Shown: positions 43,673 to 52,833, counted from the first letter of the stretch. The stretch: 64,000 nt of DNA from Kiritimatiellia bacterium (GCA_026417735.1 JAOACR010000004.1:139001-203000), one strand, 5' to 3'. Program-made: numbers and translations. Notes: generated by a model from the sequence alone, not told the origin.

Positions 43673-44965
43673 ATGTGTTCGATCGCGATGCGTGGAGCGC
43701 TGCCCATGCTGGCGGGACTGCTGGCGGCGGCCGCCGCCGCGGGTGACCCGCTGGCCCGCCGCGTTGCGGTGGTCACCGGTATACCCGGCTGCGTCGCGTT
43801 CTGGGATTTCGTACGGCGGGAGCCGGCCCCCCCGCATCGGTTCTGCGCGCATGTGCCAGCCGGTTCCCCCACCGACTATCCGCTGGAGGTGATGAACTAC
43901 GTGCGCGAGTACTGGGGCGAGGGCCGGGAGGCGACGTGGGACGACATCCCGCAGCTTGGCCGCGGGCCGTTCGGCAACGCGATCCGAATCCGGCGAGAAA
44001 CCGACCCGATGTTCCGGCCGCTGCTGCTGGTGCCGCGCGAGCGGTTGCAGGACACTCCGCTGGACATCAAGGGCCAGGGCCGCGGCGTGAGCGTGGTGGT
44101 CTGGGCGATCCGCGAGAGCGGCAACCACGCGCTGGCGGGCATCTGGCATGAAGGGACGGACCTCAAGCAACCCTCCACCGAAACGATCCGCAAGGTCGTG
44201 CGCGGCCAGCGGCAGTATGGCCTGTTCGCGGGGCTGAACATCGAGGGGAGCGCCTGCGGTCACGTCTCCGAAAACGGCGGCGCTTCGTTCCGCAACCGCT
44301 ACGCGCTGCACAAGTGCAACTCAGCCGGCGTTTCGCCGGCGGTGCCGGCCGACAGCCCCCCCGAGGTGCTCGACTCCGCATGGCAGTGCTTCGCGATGAC
44401 GTTCGACCCGTCCCGGCAGGAGATCACCGGCTGGCTGAACGGCGAGGCCGGCGACCGATGGCTGGACCACCCCGCGAAGGACCGGCTGATCTCCTCGGTG
44501 GTCGAGGCGTGGCGGCAGGGGTGGCTGCACCGCGAGCCCGGTCTGCAGCCCGGCGAGGATCCCGACTACCCGGCTGACCAGTTTTACAATCCGCCCGAGC
44601 AGGAACCGATCGCGCTCCGGGTGCTCGAAGAGCGGGACGATGTGCGCGTGGAGCTGCGCGAGTACCGCTACACGAGGGTGAACGTGACGCTCGTGCGCGA
44701 GGGATCGGGCTGGCGAATCGCGGAGCGGGAGCTGGTCGCGCTGCGGCTGAACCCGTGGTGGTATCCCCACGGCATCTGGTCGCCGCCGCCCGGCCTCGGC
44801 GGGCCGTTCACGATTGGGCGGGTGATCCACAGTTCGCGCGGTGTCGGGTTCACCGGCTGGATCGGTGGCGTCGCGGTCTACAACCGGGCGCTGACCGCCG
44901 ACGAGCTGCGCCGTCTCGCCGATCTGCGCCACGGGCCGGTCGCGATGCCGCCGGCCCCGCGTTGA
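43673..44965 (+). CDS. Exported LamG/concanavalin-like domain protein
   Basis: A 430-residue protein with a signal peptide (MRGALPMLAGLLAAAAAAGDP from an internal methionine). The body looks like one long concanavalin/LamG-like beta sandwich with an insert: GCVAFWDFVRRE near the start, and the typical ending IGGVAVYNRALTADELRRLADL. These domains usually bind carbohydrate. It is followed by a DUF3311-like protein and a sodium:solute symporter on the same strand, so the three may take part in taking up a sugar or sugar acid. I used the ATG at 43673; the one at 43688 is equally possible. Confidence 0.7.
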   Translation: MCSIAMRGALPMLAGLLAAAAAAGDPLARRVAVVTGIPGCVAFWDFVRREPAPPHRFCAHVPAGSPTDYPLEVMNYVREYWGEGREATWDDIPQLGRGPFGNAIRIRRETDPMFRPLLLVPRERLQDTPLDIKGQGRGVSVVVWAIRESGNHALAGIWHEGTDLKQPSTETIRKVVRGQRQYGLFAGLNIEGSACGHVSENGGASFRNRYALHKCNSAGVSPAVPADSPPEVLDSAWQCFAMTFDPSRQEITGWLNGEAGDRWLDHPAKDRLISSVVEAWRQGWLHREPGLQPGEDPDYPADQFYNPPEQEPIALRVLEERDDVRVELREYRYTRVNVTLVREGSGWRIAERELVALRLNPWWYPHGIWSPPPGLGGPFTIGRVIHSSRGVGFTGWIGGVAVYNRALTADELRRLADLRHGPVAMPPAPR

Positions 44966-45062
44966 AGTGGCGCATCGCCTGCGCGCCTTGCCACCGCAGT
45001 GGTGCTGCAGGATGATCAGTCGCGCGCGGCCCGCGCTCGCGGTGCGCGCGGAGATCCGTTGG

Positions 45063-45308
45063 ATGACAGCCAGTCCAAATCTCCGACGGCGACGGCTCGC
45101 CGCGGTGTGGGGGGCAGGTGTCGTGCTCGCGGTGGCGGTATTCACTCCGCTGGTGACACCGGCCGGCCGCATTGAGCCCCGGCTCGCCGCGATGCCGTAT
45201 ACCCTGTGGATGGGCATCCTCGTCGCGGCGATGTTCGTCGGCCTCACCGCGGCCGCGGCGCGGCTGTGCGCGGAGGAAGACGCCGACGGCAACGGAGCCC
45301 CGCGATGA
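45063..45308 (+). CDS. Small membrane protein, DUF3311-like
   Basis: An 81-residue protein with two predicted membrane helices (LAAVWGAGVVLAVAVFTPLV and PYTLWMGILVAAMFVGLTAAA). A small protein of this type next to a sodium:solute symporter is a known pairing, and the central PRLAAMPYTLWM segment fits the DUF3311 pattern. The ATG at 45063 follows GGAG at good spacing; an ATG at 45012 would add 17 residues. Its stop overlaps the symporter start in an ATGA. It probably stabilises or assists the symporter. Confidence 0.65.
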   Translation: MTASPNLRRRRLAAVWGAGVVLAVAVFTPLVTPAGRIEPRLAAMPYTLWMGILVAAMFVGLTAAAARLCAEEDADGNGAPR

Positions 45309-46723
45309 GCCTGCGGGGATGGGTCTACCTGCTCGGCGGCGTGTACCTCGGGCTGCTGGCGCTGGCCGCGCGCGCATCGTGGCGGCGCCACCGCAGCACG
45401 GACGAATTCATGTTCGCGGGCCGCAGCCTCGGCGTGCGGCTCGGCGTGTTGACGTATGCGGCCGCGCTGTTCAGCGCGTTCACATTTCAGGGCATGCCGG
45501 ACTTCTTCCGCACGCACGGCGTCGCCGCATGGATTTTTCTGGCGGTGTCGGACGGCATGATGGTGCTGCTGATTGTGGCGTTCGGCCGAGCAATCCGTCG
45601 GCGCGTCCGCGAGCTGGGCTTCGACGGGGTGGCGGGGCTGATGAGCGCCGCCTACCGCTGGCGTCCGGCGGGTTGGGCGATGTTCGCCAGCTCGTTCATC
45701 TTCCTGGTCCCCTACGTCGCGATTCAGATCCGCGGCATTGCGATCTTCCTGCGCAGCACGTTCCCGGATCTGCTCGCGCCATGGCAGTGGGCGGCGCTGA
45801 TTGTGCTGATCATGCTCGCGTTCAGCGAACTCGGCGGTTTTCGTGCGATCGTCTTCGCGGACGCGATCCAGGGACTCTCGCTGCTGTTGATCCTGTGGGC
45901 GATCGGGCTGGCGTGCGTGCGCGCCGCAGGCGGCTGGGTCGCGCTGTGGGACGGGATGCTGGCGACGGATCCGGCCCTCGGTTCCGCGCCAGGTCCGAAG
46001 GGGCTCTTCACCACGCAGTTTCTGATCGCCTCCGCGGTCGCGATTGTGATGATCCCGGTCACGCAGCCGCAGTTGACGACGCGGCTGGTGGTGATGAAGA
46101 GCACGGCGGCGATGTATCGGATGGCGGTGTCGGTGGGGGTGTTCGCGATTCTGGTGATCTTCCCCACCGCGCTGATCGGCGCGCTCGGCGCGGCGCGTTA
46201 TGCGGGCCTGCCGACTGATCGCTTTCTGGGCGCCGCGCTGTTGCATGACCGCGCGCCCTGGCTCGGAGGACTCTCGCTGGTGGGGCTGTTTGCGGCGGGC
46301 CTTTCGACCACGAACGCGCAGCTGTTTGCGCTGGGGGCGGAGCTTCGCTCGATGCTGCACGGCAGCGATCGCGGCGTGATGGCCGCGACGCGCGTCGCCA
46401 TTCTGGTGTTCGCGGGCATCGTATTTGCGTTTTCGGTGGTGATGAGCGACCAGCTCGTGCTGCTGGCCCGCACCAGTTTCTCCGGCACCTCGATGATGGC
46501 GCCGATGGTGCTCGGCGCGGTGACGCTGCGCCAGCCGCCCCGCTCCCTGGTCGCGATGTCCTTCGCCGCGATGTTGATCTTTTTCGCCTCTCAGCTGGCT
46601 GTTGTGCCGGCCGCGGTCGGGGGCTGGCGGCTCGACCTGGTGCTGGCCGCCGTGCTGGCCGCGGGCGCGACGCCGGTGATCTTGGCGGCCCGACGCCGCG
46701 AGGCCGCCGCCGCGCGCGGTTGA
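45305..46723 (+). CDS. Sodium:solute symporter (SSS family)
   Basis: A 472-residue transporter with about 13 membrane helices of the LeuT-type fold, which couples sodium entry to uptake of a solute such as a sugar, amino acid or carboxylate. The N-terminal RRHRSTDEFMFAGRSLG segment is the conserved cytoplasmic loop of the family. The regions near ALFSAFTFQGMPDFF and GLFAAGLSTTNAQLFALGAELRS match the sodium and substrate sites. Substrate cannot be read from sequence. It starts in an ATGA shared with the small membrane protein. Its stop codon lies within the -35 region of the rplM promoter. Confidence 0.88.
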   Translation: MSLRGWVYLLGGVYLGLLALAARASWRRHRSTDEFMFAGRSLGVRLGVLTYAAALFSAFTFQGMPDFFRTHGVAAWIFLAVSDGMMVLLIVAFGRAIRRRVRELGFDGVAGLMSAAYRWRPAGWAMFASSFIFLVPYVAIQIRGIAIFLRSTFPDLLAPWQWAALIVLIMLAFSELGGFRAIVFADAIQGLSLLLILWAIGLACVRAAGGWVALWDGMLATDPALGSAPGPKGLFTTQFLIASAVAIVMIPVTQPQLTTRLVVMKSTAAMYRMAVSVGVFAILVIFPTALIGALGAARYAGLPTDRFLGAALLHDRAPWLGGLSLVGLFAAGLSTTNAQLFALGAELRSMLHGSDRGVMAATRVAILVFAGIVFAFSVVMSDQLVLLARTSFSGTSMMAPMVLGAVTLRQPPRSLVAMSFAAMLIFFASQLAVVPAAVGGWRLDLVLAAVLAAGATPVILAARRREAAAARG

Positions 46724-46748
46724 CAACCGCCCGCCCGCTCCCTATCCT
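46720..46748 (+). promoter_or_regulatory. Promoter of rplM-rpsI
   Basis: TTGACA and TATCCT are separated by 17 bases, a near-consensus sigma70-type promoter. The predicted start near 46755 leaves a leader of about 33 bases containing GGAGGA. The -35 hexamer overlaps the stop codon of the symporter gene. Confidence 0.65.
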
Positions 46749-46787
46749 GCGCCGTTCGCGTTGAGTCCGGAGGACGTTGCAACGAGC

Positions 46788-47222
46788 ATGAAAACAACGA
46801 TGGCGCACGGGCCGAGCGTGACGCACCCGTGGAAGCTGGTGGACGCCGAAGGGCAGCCGGTTGGCCGGCTCGCCGTCGCGGTCGCGAACCTGCTCCGCGG
46901 CAAGGACCGGCCCGACTACACGCCGCACGTCTGCACCGGCGCAATGGTCGTGGTGATCAACGCGGCGAAGATCCGCTTCACCGGCACGAAGGAAACCGCG
47001 AAGATCTACACGCGGTACAGCGGCTACCCCGGCGGGCTGAAGCGGTTCACGCCCGCGATGGTCCGCGCGAAGAATCCCGCGTTCATCCTGCGCCATGCGG
47101 TCAGCGGCATGCTCCCGAAGAATCACACCCGCGCGGTCTTGCTGCGCCGGCTGAAGATCTATCCCGGCGCGGAGCACCCGCACGCGGCGCAGAAGCCGGA
47201 GCCGGTCACGCTCCGTGGCTAG
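46788..47222 (+). CDS. rplM: 50S ribosomal protein L13 (RplM)
   Basis: A 144-residue large-subunit ribosomal protein that binds 23S rRNA early in assembly. The family blocks are clear: WKLVDAEGQPVGRLAVAVANLLRGKDRPDY, VVVINAAKIRFTGTK, YSGYPGGLK and AVSGMLPKNHTRAVLLRRLKIYPG. The ATG at 46788 is preceded by GGAGGA at slightly long spacing. It is 12 bases from rpsI, the usual partner, and both probably come from the promoter at 46720-46748. Confidence 0.97.
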   Translation: MKTTMAHGPSVTHPWKLVDAEGQPVGRLAVAVANLLRGKDRPDYTPHVCTGAMVVVINAAKIRFTGTKETAKIYTRYSGYPGGLKRFTPAMVRAKNPAFILRHAVSGMLPKNHTRAVLLRRLKIYPGAEHPHAAQKPEPVTLRG

Positions 47223-47234
47223 GAGGATTCGCAG

Positions 47235-47639
47235 GTGACGACCACCACCGTCAGCCCCGTGAGCGCGGCGACCGGCCGGCGCAAGACTGCCGTCGCACGT
47301 GTGCGGCTGTTCCCCGGCGAAGGCCGGTATTCGATCAACGGGCGCCCGTTCGAGGAATACTTCAAGATCCCCGCGCTGCGGCCGTATGTGGAGCAGCCGC
47401 TGGCGCTGACCGAACGGCTTGGACGCTTTGACGTCGTCGCGACGGTTCGCGGCGGTGGCATCACCGGTCAGGCCGGCGCGCTGCGGCATGCGATTTCGCG
47501 CGCACTGGTCGCCGCGGAACCGGAGCTGCGCCCAATTCTGAAGAAGGCCGGCTGTCTGACGCGCGACCCGAGGATGAAGGAGCGCAAGAAGGCGGGGCAG
47601 CCGGGCGCCCGCAAGCGGTTCCAGTTCTCGAAGCGCTGA
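47235..47639 (+). CDS. rpsI: 30S ribosomal protein S9 (RpsI)
   Basis: A 134-residue small-subunit ribosomal protein whose C-terminal tail reaches the P-site tRNA. Family blocks: [69 protein letters not shown] (the conserved basic tail ending in SKR). It begins at a GTG preceded by TAGGAGG. A hairpin terminator follows 26 bases after its stop. Confidence 0.97.
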   Translation: MTTTTVSPVSAATGRRKTAVARVRLFPGEGRYSINGRPFEEYFKIPALRPYVEQPLALTERLGRFDVVATVRGGGITGQAGALRHAISRALVAAEPELRPILKKAGCLTRDPRMKERKKAGQPGARKRFQFSKR

Positions 47640-47664
47640 TCCTTCCAGGCGCCCGAGCCGCCGG

Positions 47665-47693
47665 CCCCGAATGTCCCCTCCGGACGTTCGGGG
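47665..47693 (+). terminator. Hairpin terminator after rpsI
   Basis: CCCCGAATGTCC at 47665-47676 pairs with GGACGTTCGGGG at 47682-47693 (one G-T wobble) around a 5-base loop. The following TCGTTGCTT is only modestly T-rich, so termination may be partial and argJ could receive read-through. Confidence 0.65.
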
Positions 47694-47721
47694 TCGTTGC
47701 TTGGACGGAGGCATGACGACG

Positions 47722-48933
47722 ATGCGACAGATCCGATCGACCCCACCCCTCGGCACGGAAGAGCTCCGGTTGCCCGCCGGCTACCGCGCCGCCGGTGTCG
47801 CGGCCGGCATCAAGGCCGGCGCAGAACGGCCCGACATGGCGCTGATCGTCTCCGACCAGCCCGCGGTGGTCGCCGGCGTCTTCACGACCAACCAGGTCCA
47901 GGCCGCACCGGTGCGACTGGACCGAGAACACCTGCGCGGCCGCATCGCGCGCGCGATCGTGGTGAACAGCGGAAATGCGAACGCCTGCACCGGGCCACGC
48001 GGCCGTCGCGATGCGCTCCGCATGGCCGCGGAAACCGCCCGGCGGCTCGGCGTGCCGGTGCGGCAGGTGTTCGTTTGCTCCACCGGCACGATCGGGGTTC
48101 CCCTGCCGATGGACCGGGTGTTGGTCGGCATCGAGCGGCTCGTCGCGCAGTTGTCGCCCGACGGCGCCGAGGCCGCCGCCACCGCGATCCTCACCACCGA
48201 CACCCGCCCGAAGCGCTGGACTGTGCCGCTTTCGATTGGCGGCCGGCCGGCGATCGTCGCGGGGTTCGCGAAGGGGGCCGGCATGATCGAGCCGCGTATG
48301 GCGACGATGCTCGCGTTTTTGCTCACCGACGTCGCCGCGCCGGCCGGTGCGCTGCAGCGACTGCTGCGCGCGGCAGCGGACGAGAGCTTCAACCGCATCA
48401 CCGTGGACGGCGACCGCAGCACAAACGACACCGCACTGTTGCTGGCCAACGGCGCCTCGGGCATTCGGCTGGCGCCCGGTCGGCCCGGGTGGCGCGAGTT
48501 CGAAAGGGCGGTACGCGCAACGGCCCGCGCGCTCGCGCGGATGATCGTCGCCGACGGAGAGGGTGCCACCCGCTTCATCACGGTCCGCGTGCGCGGCGCC
48601 CGCTCCGACCGCGAGGCGGACCTCGCCGCGCGCAGCGTCGCGAACTCGCTGCTGGTGAAGACCGCCTGGGCAGGGCCGAACGCGAACTGGGGCCGCGTGA
48701 TGGATGCGCTCGGCTACTCCGCCGCGAAGGTCGTCGAGTCCCGCGTTGCGATCTGGTTCGACGGGCTGTGCGCGGTGCGGCGCGGCGCGCCAGGCCCGGC
48801 AACGCGCGAGCAGCTCCGCGAGGTGATCGCGCGGCCCGAGTTCACCGTGGAGATCGACCTCGGCCTCGGCCGCGGCCGCGCGGAGATCTGGACCTGCAAC
48901 TGTACGGAGGAGTACGTTCGAATCAACATGTAG
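47722..48933 (+). CDS. argJ: Bifunctional ornithine acetyltransferase / N-acetylglutamate synthase (ArgJ)
   Basis: A 403-residue proenzyme that moves the acetyl group from N-acetylornithine to glutamate, the cyclic arginine route. It cleaves itself before T195 in the motif KGAGMIEPRMATMLAF, giving alpha and beta chains. Other family segments are VVNSGNANACTG, STGTIGVPLP and FNRITVDGDRSTNDT, plus the C-terminal TEEYVRINM. The start is uncertain: GGAGG lies ten bases before the ATG at 47722 but only one base before the ATG at 47713. Followed by argB and argD, so it is an arginine operon. Confidence 0.94.
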   Translation: MRQIRSTPPLGTEELRLPAGYRAAGVAAGIKAGAERPDMALIVSDQPAVVAGVFTTNQVQAAPVRLDREHLRGRIARAIVVNSGNANACTGPRGRRDALRMAAETARRLGVPVRQVFVCSTGTIGVPLPMDRVLVGIERLVAQLSPDGAEAAATAILTTDTRPKRWTVPLSIGGRPAIVAGFAKGAGMIEPRMATMLAFLLTDVAAPAGALQRLLRAAADESFNRITVDGDRSTNDTALLLANGASGIRLAPGRPGWREFERAVRATARALARMIVADGEGATRFITVRVRGARSDREADLAARSVANSLLVKTAWAGPNANWGRVMDALGYSAAKVVESRVAIWFDGLCAVRRGAPGPATREQLREVIARPEFTVEIDLGLGRGRAEIWTCNCTEEYVRINM

Positions 48934-48962
48934 CCGGACGCGGGGGCCGGCGCGGAGGTGGG

Positions 48963-49865
48963 ATGCAACTGCTCGTGGAAAAAGCGGCGGTGCTGATCGA
49001 GGCGCTGCCCTATCTCCAGAAGTTTCACGGCGAGACGATCGTCGTGAAGTTCGGCGGCAGCATCATGGACAACGAGGGGGGGGTGCGCGCGATCCTGCAG
49101 GACGTCGCGTTCATGGCGGTGGTCGGGCTGCGACCGGTGCTGGTGCACGGTGGCGGCAAGGCGATCTCCCAGAAGATGAAAGCCGCGGGCCTGACGCCGG
49201 AGTTTCGGCTCGGACTGCGCGTCACCGACGAGGCGACGATCCGGATCGTCGAGCAGACCCTGAACCAGGAGATCAACCCCCACATGGTGCGGCTGCTGCG
49301 CGAGTTCGACTGTAAGGCCCGTGGCATTCACGGCGAGGACATCCTGCAGGTCCGGCCGAAGACGGGCCGCGACCCGGCCACCGGGCAGGTCGTGTCGTGG
49401 GGGTACGTCGGCGAAGTGGTCGAGGTGGACGTTGAGCCGGTGCTCGCGTTTCTGGCGGCGGGCATCGTACCGCTGATCACGCCGCTCGGCCGCGGGCCTG
49501 ATCGGCGGGTGTACAACGTGAACGCGGACGAGGTGGCCTCCGCGATCGCGCGCGCGCTGCGGGCACGCAAACTCGTGTTTCTGTCCGACGTACCGGGTCT
49601 GCTCGCGGACCCGTCCGACCCGACCAGCATCATCTCGAGCGTGCGCGCGGACGAGATCGACCGTCTCGTTGAGCGCGGCGTGATATCGGGGGGGATGCTT
49701 CCGAAAATCGGCGGCGCGCTCGAAGCGGTCCGCGCCGGCGTCGCGAAGGTGCACATCATTGATTCGTTTCTGCCCCATTCACTGCTGCTGGAGCTGTTCA
49801 CCGACCGTGGCGTCGGCACCGAGATCGTCGGCGGCGACGTGAACGGCGCGCGGGAGGGCACATGA
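48963..49865 (+). CDS. argB: N-acetylglutamate kinase (ArgB)
   Basis: A 300-residue amino-acid kinase that phosphorylates N-acetylglutamate, usually the feedback-controlled step of the cyclic arginine route. Family residues: the lysine and glycines of VVKFGGSIM, PVLVHGGGKAISQKM, and the ATP-side segment NVNADEVASAIARALRARKLVFLSDVPGL. An extended N-terminal helix (LLVEKAAVLIEALPYLQKFHG) is the type linked with arginine-sensitive hexamers. The ATG at 48963 is preceded by GGAGG. The stop overlaps argD in an ATGA. Confidence 0.95.
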   Translation: MQLLVEKAAVLIEALPYLQKFHGETIVVKFGGSIMDNEGGVRAILQDVAFMAVVGLRPVLVHGGGKAISQKMKAAGLTPEFRLGLRVTDEATIRIVEQTLNQEINPHMVRLLREFDCKARGIHGEDILQVRPKTGRDPATGQVVSWGYVGEVVEVDVEPVLAFLAAGIVPLITPLGRGPDRRVYNVNADEVASAIARALRARKLVFLSDVPGLLADPSDPTSIISSVRADEIDRLVERGVISGGMLPKIGGALEAVRAGVAKVHIIDSFLPHSLLLELFTDRGVGTEIVGGDVNGAREGT

Positions 49866-51070
49866 GCGCAGAATCTCCGGAGGGTCTTGCAGCCGGCGAA
49901 ATCGAGGCGTTGTACCGGCGGTACGTGCTGACCACCTATGCGCCGGCGAGCCTCGCGCTCGCGCGCGGGCGCGGCGCGTGGGTGTGGGATGTGGCGGGGC
50001 GTCGCTATCTCGACTTTCTCTCCGGCATCGCGGTCACCGGTGTCGGGCACGCGCATCCGACGCTGGTGCGCGCGATCCGGCGTCAGGCGGGCCGCCTGAT
50101 GCACACCTCGAACCTCTTCTACCACGAGCCGCAGGCGCGTCTCGCCGAGGCGCTGGCGACTCGCTCGATGGGCGGGGGATGTTTCTTCTGCAACTCCGGC
50201 GCGGAGGCGAACGAAGCGCTCATCAAGCTCGCACGACTGTGGGGCTCGCAGAACGGCGGCCGCTGGCGGATCGTCACGATGCGCAACTCGTTTCACGGCC
50301 GCACGCTCGCGACGCTCACCGCGACCGGCCAGGCGAAGGTGCAGCGTGGCTTCGAACCGTTGCCGGATGGCTTCGACTACGCAGACTTCAACGATCTGGA
50401 CTCCGTGCGCGCGGCCATCAGCGAGCAAACCGCCGCAGTGCTTGTGGAAGCGATCCAGGGTGAGGGCGGCATCGTGCCGGCCACCGAACGGTTCTTGAGC
50501 GGGCTGCGGCGGCTGTGCACCGAGAGCGGCGTGCTTCTGATGATGGATGAGGTGCAGTGCGGTATGGGCCGAACCGGGCGCTGGTGGGCGTGGCAGGCGT
50601 ACGGGATCGAACCGGATGCGTTTTCGATCGCGAAGGGACTCGGCGGAGGCTTTCCGATCGGCGCAATTGTGGTCGCGCCGGGCCTCACACAGGTGTTTCA
50701 GCCCGGCACTCACGCTTCGACCTTCGGAGGAACCCCGCTGGCCTGCGTCGCCGCGCTCGCGGTGATCCGGATCATCGAGGAGGAAGGCCTGCTCGAGAAC
50801 GCCGCGCGGCGCGGCGAACAGTTCATGGAGGGCCTGCGCGAGCTTCAAAAGCGACATGCCGCGCTCGTTGAAGTGCGCGGTCGCGGCCTGATGGTCGGAT
50901 TGGTGCTCGACCGTCCGGCCAAACCGTTCGAAGCACGGCTGCGCGAGCTGGGGCTGCTGTCGCTGGCCACCGCGGAGCGGGTGATCCGGTTCCTGCCGCC
51001 GCTGACCATCCGCGAACGGGAGGTCGAGCGCGCATTGAGCATCGTCGCCCGCGCATGCCGGGACCTGTGA
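49862..51070 (+). CDS. argD: Acetylornithine aminotransferase (ArgD)
   Basis: A 402-residue PLP-dependent class III aminotransferase that makes N-acetylornithine from N-acetylglutamate semialdehyde. The PLP lysine is K258 in AFSIAKGLGGGFPIGA. FFCNSGAEANEALIKLAR, MRNSFHGRTLATLTATGQ and MMDEVQCGMGRTG are the usual phosphate- and ring-binding segments. It overlaps argB (ATGA) and the following methyltransferase by 16 bases. Some ArgD proteins also act in lysine synthesis (DapC), which cannot be excluded. Confidence 0.93.
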   Translation: MSAESPEGLAAGEIEALYRRYVLTTYAPASLALARGRGAWVWDVAGRRYLDFLSGIAVTGVGHAHPTLVRAIRRQAGRLMHTSNLFYHEPQARLAEALATRSMGGGCFFCNSGAEANEALIKLARLWGSQNGGRWRIVTMRNSFHGRTLATLTATGQAKVQRGFEPLPDGFDYADFNDLDSVRAAISEQTAAVLVEAIQGEGGIVPATERFLSGLRRLCTESGVLLMMDEVQCGMGRTGRWWAWQAYGIEPDAFSIAKGLGGGFPIGAIVVAPGLTQVFQPGTHASTFGGTPLACVAALAVIRIIEEEGLLENAARRGEQFMEGLRELQKRHAALVEVRGRGLMVGLVLDRPAKPFEARLRELGLLSLATAERVIRFLPPLTIREREVERALSIVARACRDL

Positions 51071-51816
51071 CGCCGCCGCACCACGAATCGGCGCCGCTGC
51101 GAGTGATCGCGGCCGACCCGGCCGCTCGCCGGCGGTTCAACCGCCTGCTGTTCGATATGCTCGCGCCCCGCTACGACCGTCAGAATCGTTGGATCTCGTT
51201 TGGTCGCGACCCGCACTGGAAGCATCGCCTGATCGCGTCGCTGCCGACCGCGCCGAACCTGGACGCGGTCGACCTCGCCTGCGGCACCGGTGACCTCACG
51301 CGGCGCCTGGCCAGCCGCTACCCGAGCGGGACGGTGACCGGCGTGGACCTGAGCCCCGCGATGCTCGACCTCGCCCGGCGAAGCGACCGGAGCGGCCGCA
51401 TCCGTTGGATTTGTGCGGACATGAGCCGTACCGGCCTGCCCGATCGCTGCGCGGACGTGGTCACCGGCGCATGGGCATTGCGGCTGGCCGAGTCGGTGGA
51501 GGCCGGTCTGAGGGAGAGCGCGCGCCTGCTGCGACCCGGTGGCACCGCCGCGTTTCTGGACTTTGCGCGTCCCGACTCCGCGCTCGGCAACGCGCTGCTG
51601 TTCACCCTGCTTGGGGTCTGGAGCCTTCTGGCCAGCATATTGATCTGCGGTCACACGCGCGCCCACACGTGGATTCCGGTCACACTGCGCGATGTGCCCC
51701 CACGCCGCGAACTGCACCGTTGCTTTCAGCGCTGCGGGTTTGCGGAGATCCGTCGTGTCTCTGCCTTCTTTGGCGCAGTGGACCTGTGGACCGCACGGCG
51801 GTGTCCGCAGGGTTGA
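51055..51816 (+). CDS. UbiE/MenG-like class I methyltransferase
   Basis: A 253-residue SAM-dependent methyltransferase. Motif I is VDLACGTGDLTRRLA and the later blocks GTVTGVDLSPAMLDLARR and LPDRCADVVTGAWALRLAESVEAGLRE follow the UbiE/MenG pattern used in quinone synthesis, including the N-terminal FDMLAPRYDRQNRWISFG segment. It is thus a candidate demethylmenaquinone or ubiquinone methyltransferase. It overlaps argD by 16 bases, an odd place for a quinone gene. Other substrates are possible. No other quinone gene is in the window. Confidence 0.78.
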   Translation: MPGPVTPPHHESAPLRVIAADPAARRRFNRLLFDMLAPRYDRQNRWISFGRDPHWKHRLIASLPTAPNLDAVDLACGTGDLTRRLASRYPSGTVTGVDLSPAMLDLARRSDRSGRIRWICADMSRTGLPDRCADVVTGAWALRLAESVEAGLRESARLLRPGGTAAFLDFARPDSALGNALLFTLLGVWSLLASILICGHTRAHTWIPVTLRDVPPRRELHRCFQRCGFAEIRRVSAFFGAVDLWTARRCPQG

Positions 51817-51870
51817 GCCGGCTGGCGCGCGATGAACAATGTGATGTACCCCTCCTTCGTTGTTTCCCGT

Positions 51871-52833
51871 ATGAAGACGATTACACTCCTAATCTTCGGC
51901 GTTGTGTTCGCACTGGGGGCCCTGGCCTGGGCGGCGGAAAGCGCGCCGGGACGGTTGATTCCGCTGTGTGATCTTTCGGGCGGCGACGGCCGACCGCCCG
52001 AGGAGATCGGCCTCTACGGCCACGGGCATAACGAGCCGCCGGAGCCATGGCGGACGCGTCTGCTCGATGTGGTCCGCACGATCCGCCCCCGCGATCGCGA
52101 GGGCCGGCCGGCGGCGGACGGGCGCATCGTGCTCACTGCGTTCAGCATGTCGAACGCCTCGATGGAATTCGAACTTTTCGAGACGGTCGCGATGCTGGCG
52201 GCCGAGCGTTCTCCCTCGGTCGCGGTCGTCAACTGCGCGCAGGGAGGACAGGCGATGGCAGAGTGGGCGGATCCGGCGGCAAGACCGTGGGCAGTGGCGG
52301 CGGAACGCCTAGAGCGCGCCGGCGTGACAACCGCGCAGGTCCAGGCCGCGTGGGTGAAGCTCGCGAACATCTGCCGCGGAGAATCGCCAGAGGAGTACGC
52401 CGCGAAACTCGAGCAAGACACGGTCGCGGTGTTGCGATCCGCGAAGCTGCGATGTCCGAACCTTGCGATCGTCTACCTCGGCAGTCGCATCTATGGCGGC
52501 TACGCGACCACTCGGCTCAATCCGGAGCCGTTCGCATACGAAAGCGGCCGTGTCGCCCGCCGCATCCTTCAGCGCCAGATGCGGGGCGATGCGGCGCTGA
52601 ATCCCGATCCCGCGCGGGGCCAGGTGCGGGCGCCCTGGCTATGCTGGGGCCCCTATCTCTGGGCGGACGGCGAGAGGGGACGCGCGGCGGATGACCTCGT
52701 TTGGCGACGCGGCGACTTCGTCGCGGATGGCACGCATCCCTCCCCCGCCGGCTGCGCCAAGGTGGCAGAGCAGCTGATGGAGTTTTTCCTCCGCAACCCG
52801 CTCGCACGGCCGTGGTTTGTGAAAAACCCCTGA
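51871..52833 (+). CDS. Exported SGNH-hydrolase-like protein
   Basis: A 320-residue secreted protein with a signal peptide (MKTITLLIFGVVFALGALAWA). The C-terminal DGTHPSPAG carries the aspartate-histidine pair of SGNH/GDSL hydrolases, and an internal NCAQGGQAM may be the Gly block; a clear N-terminal GDS serine block was not identified, so activity is uncertain. Relatives include carbohydrate esterases. In-frame ATGs at 51832 and 51844 would lengthen the leader. The 221 bases after it contain the NUDIX promoter and a hairpin at 52847-52862 without a T-run. Confidence 0.62.
   Translation: MKTITLLIFGVVFALGALAWAAESAPGRLIPLCDLSGGDGRPPEEIGLYGHGHNEPPEPWRTRLLDVVRTIRPRDREGRPAADGRIVLTAFSMSNASMEFELFETVAMLAAERSPSVAVVNCAQGGQAMAEWADPAARPWAVAAERLERAGVTTAQVQAAWVKLANICRGESPEEYAAKLEQDTVAVLRSAKLRCPNLAIVYLGSRIYGGYATTRLNPEPFAYESGRVARRILQRQMRGDAALNPDPARGQVRAPWLCWGPYLWADGERGRAADDLVWRRGDFVADGTHPSPAGCAKVAEQLMEFFLRNPLARPWFVKNP

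Noticed and set aside
44321-46726. A minus-strand open frame of about 800 codons opposite the LamG and symporter genes
   Set aside because: The translation is His/Arg/Gln-rich without hydrophobic segments or motifs; the plus-strand genes are clear.
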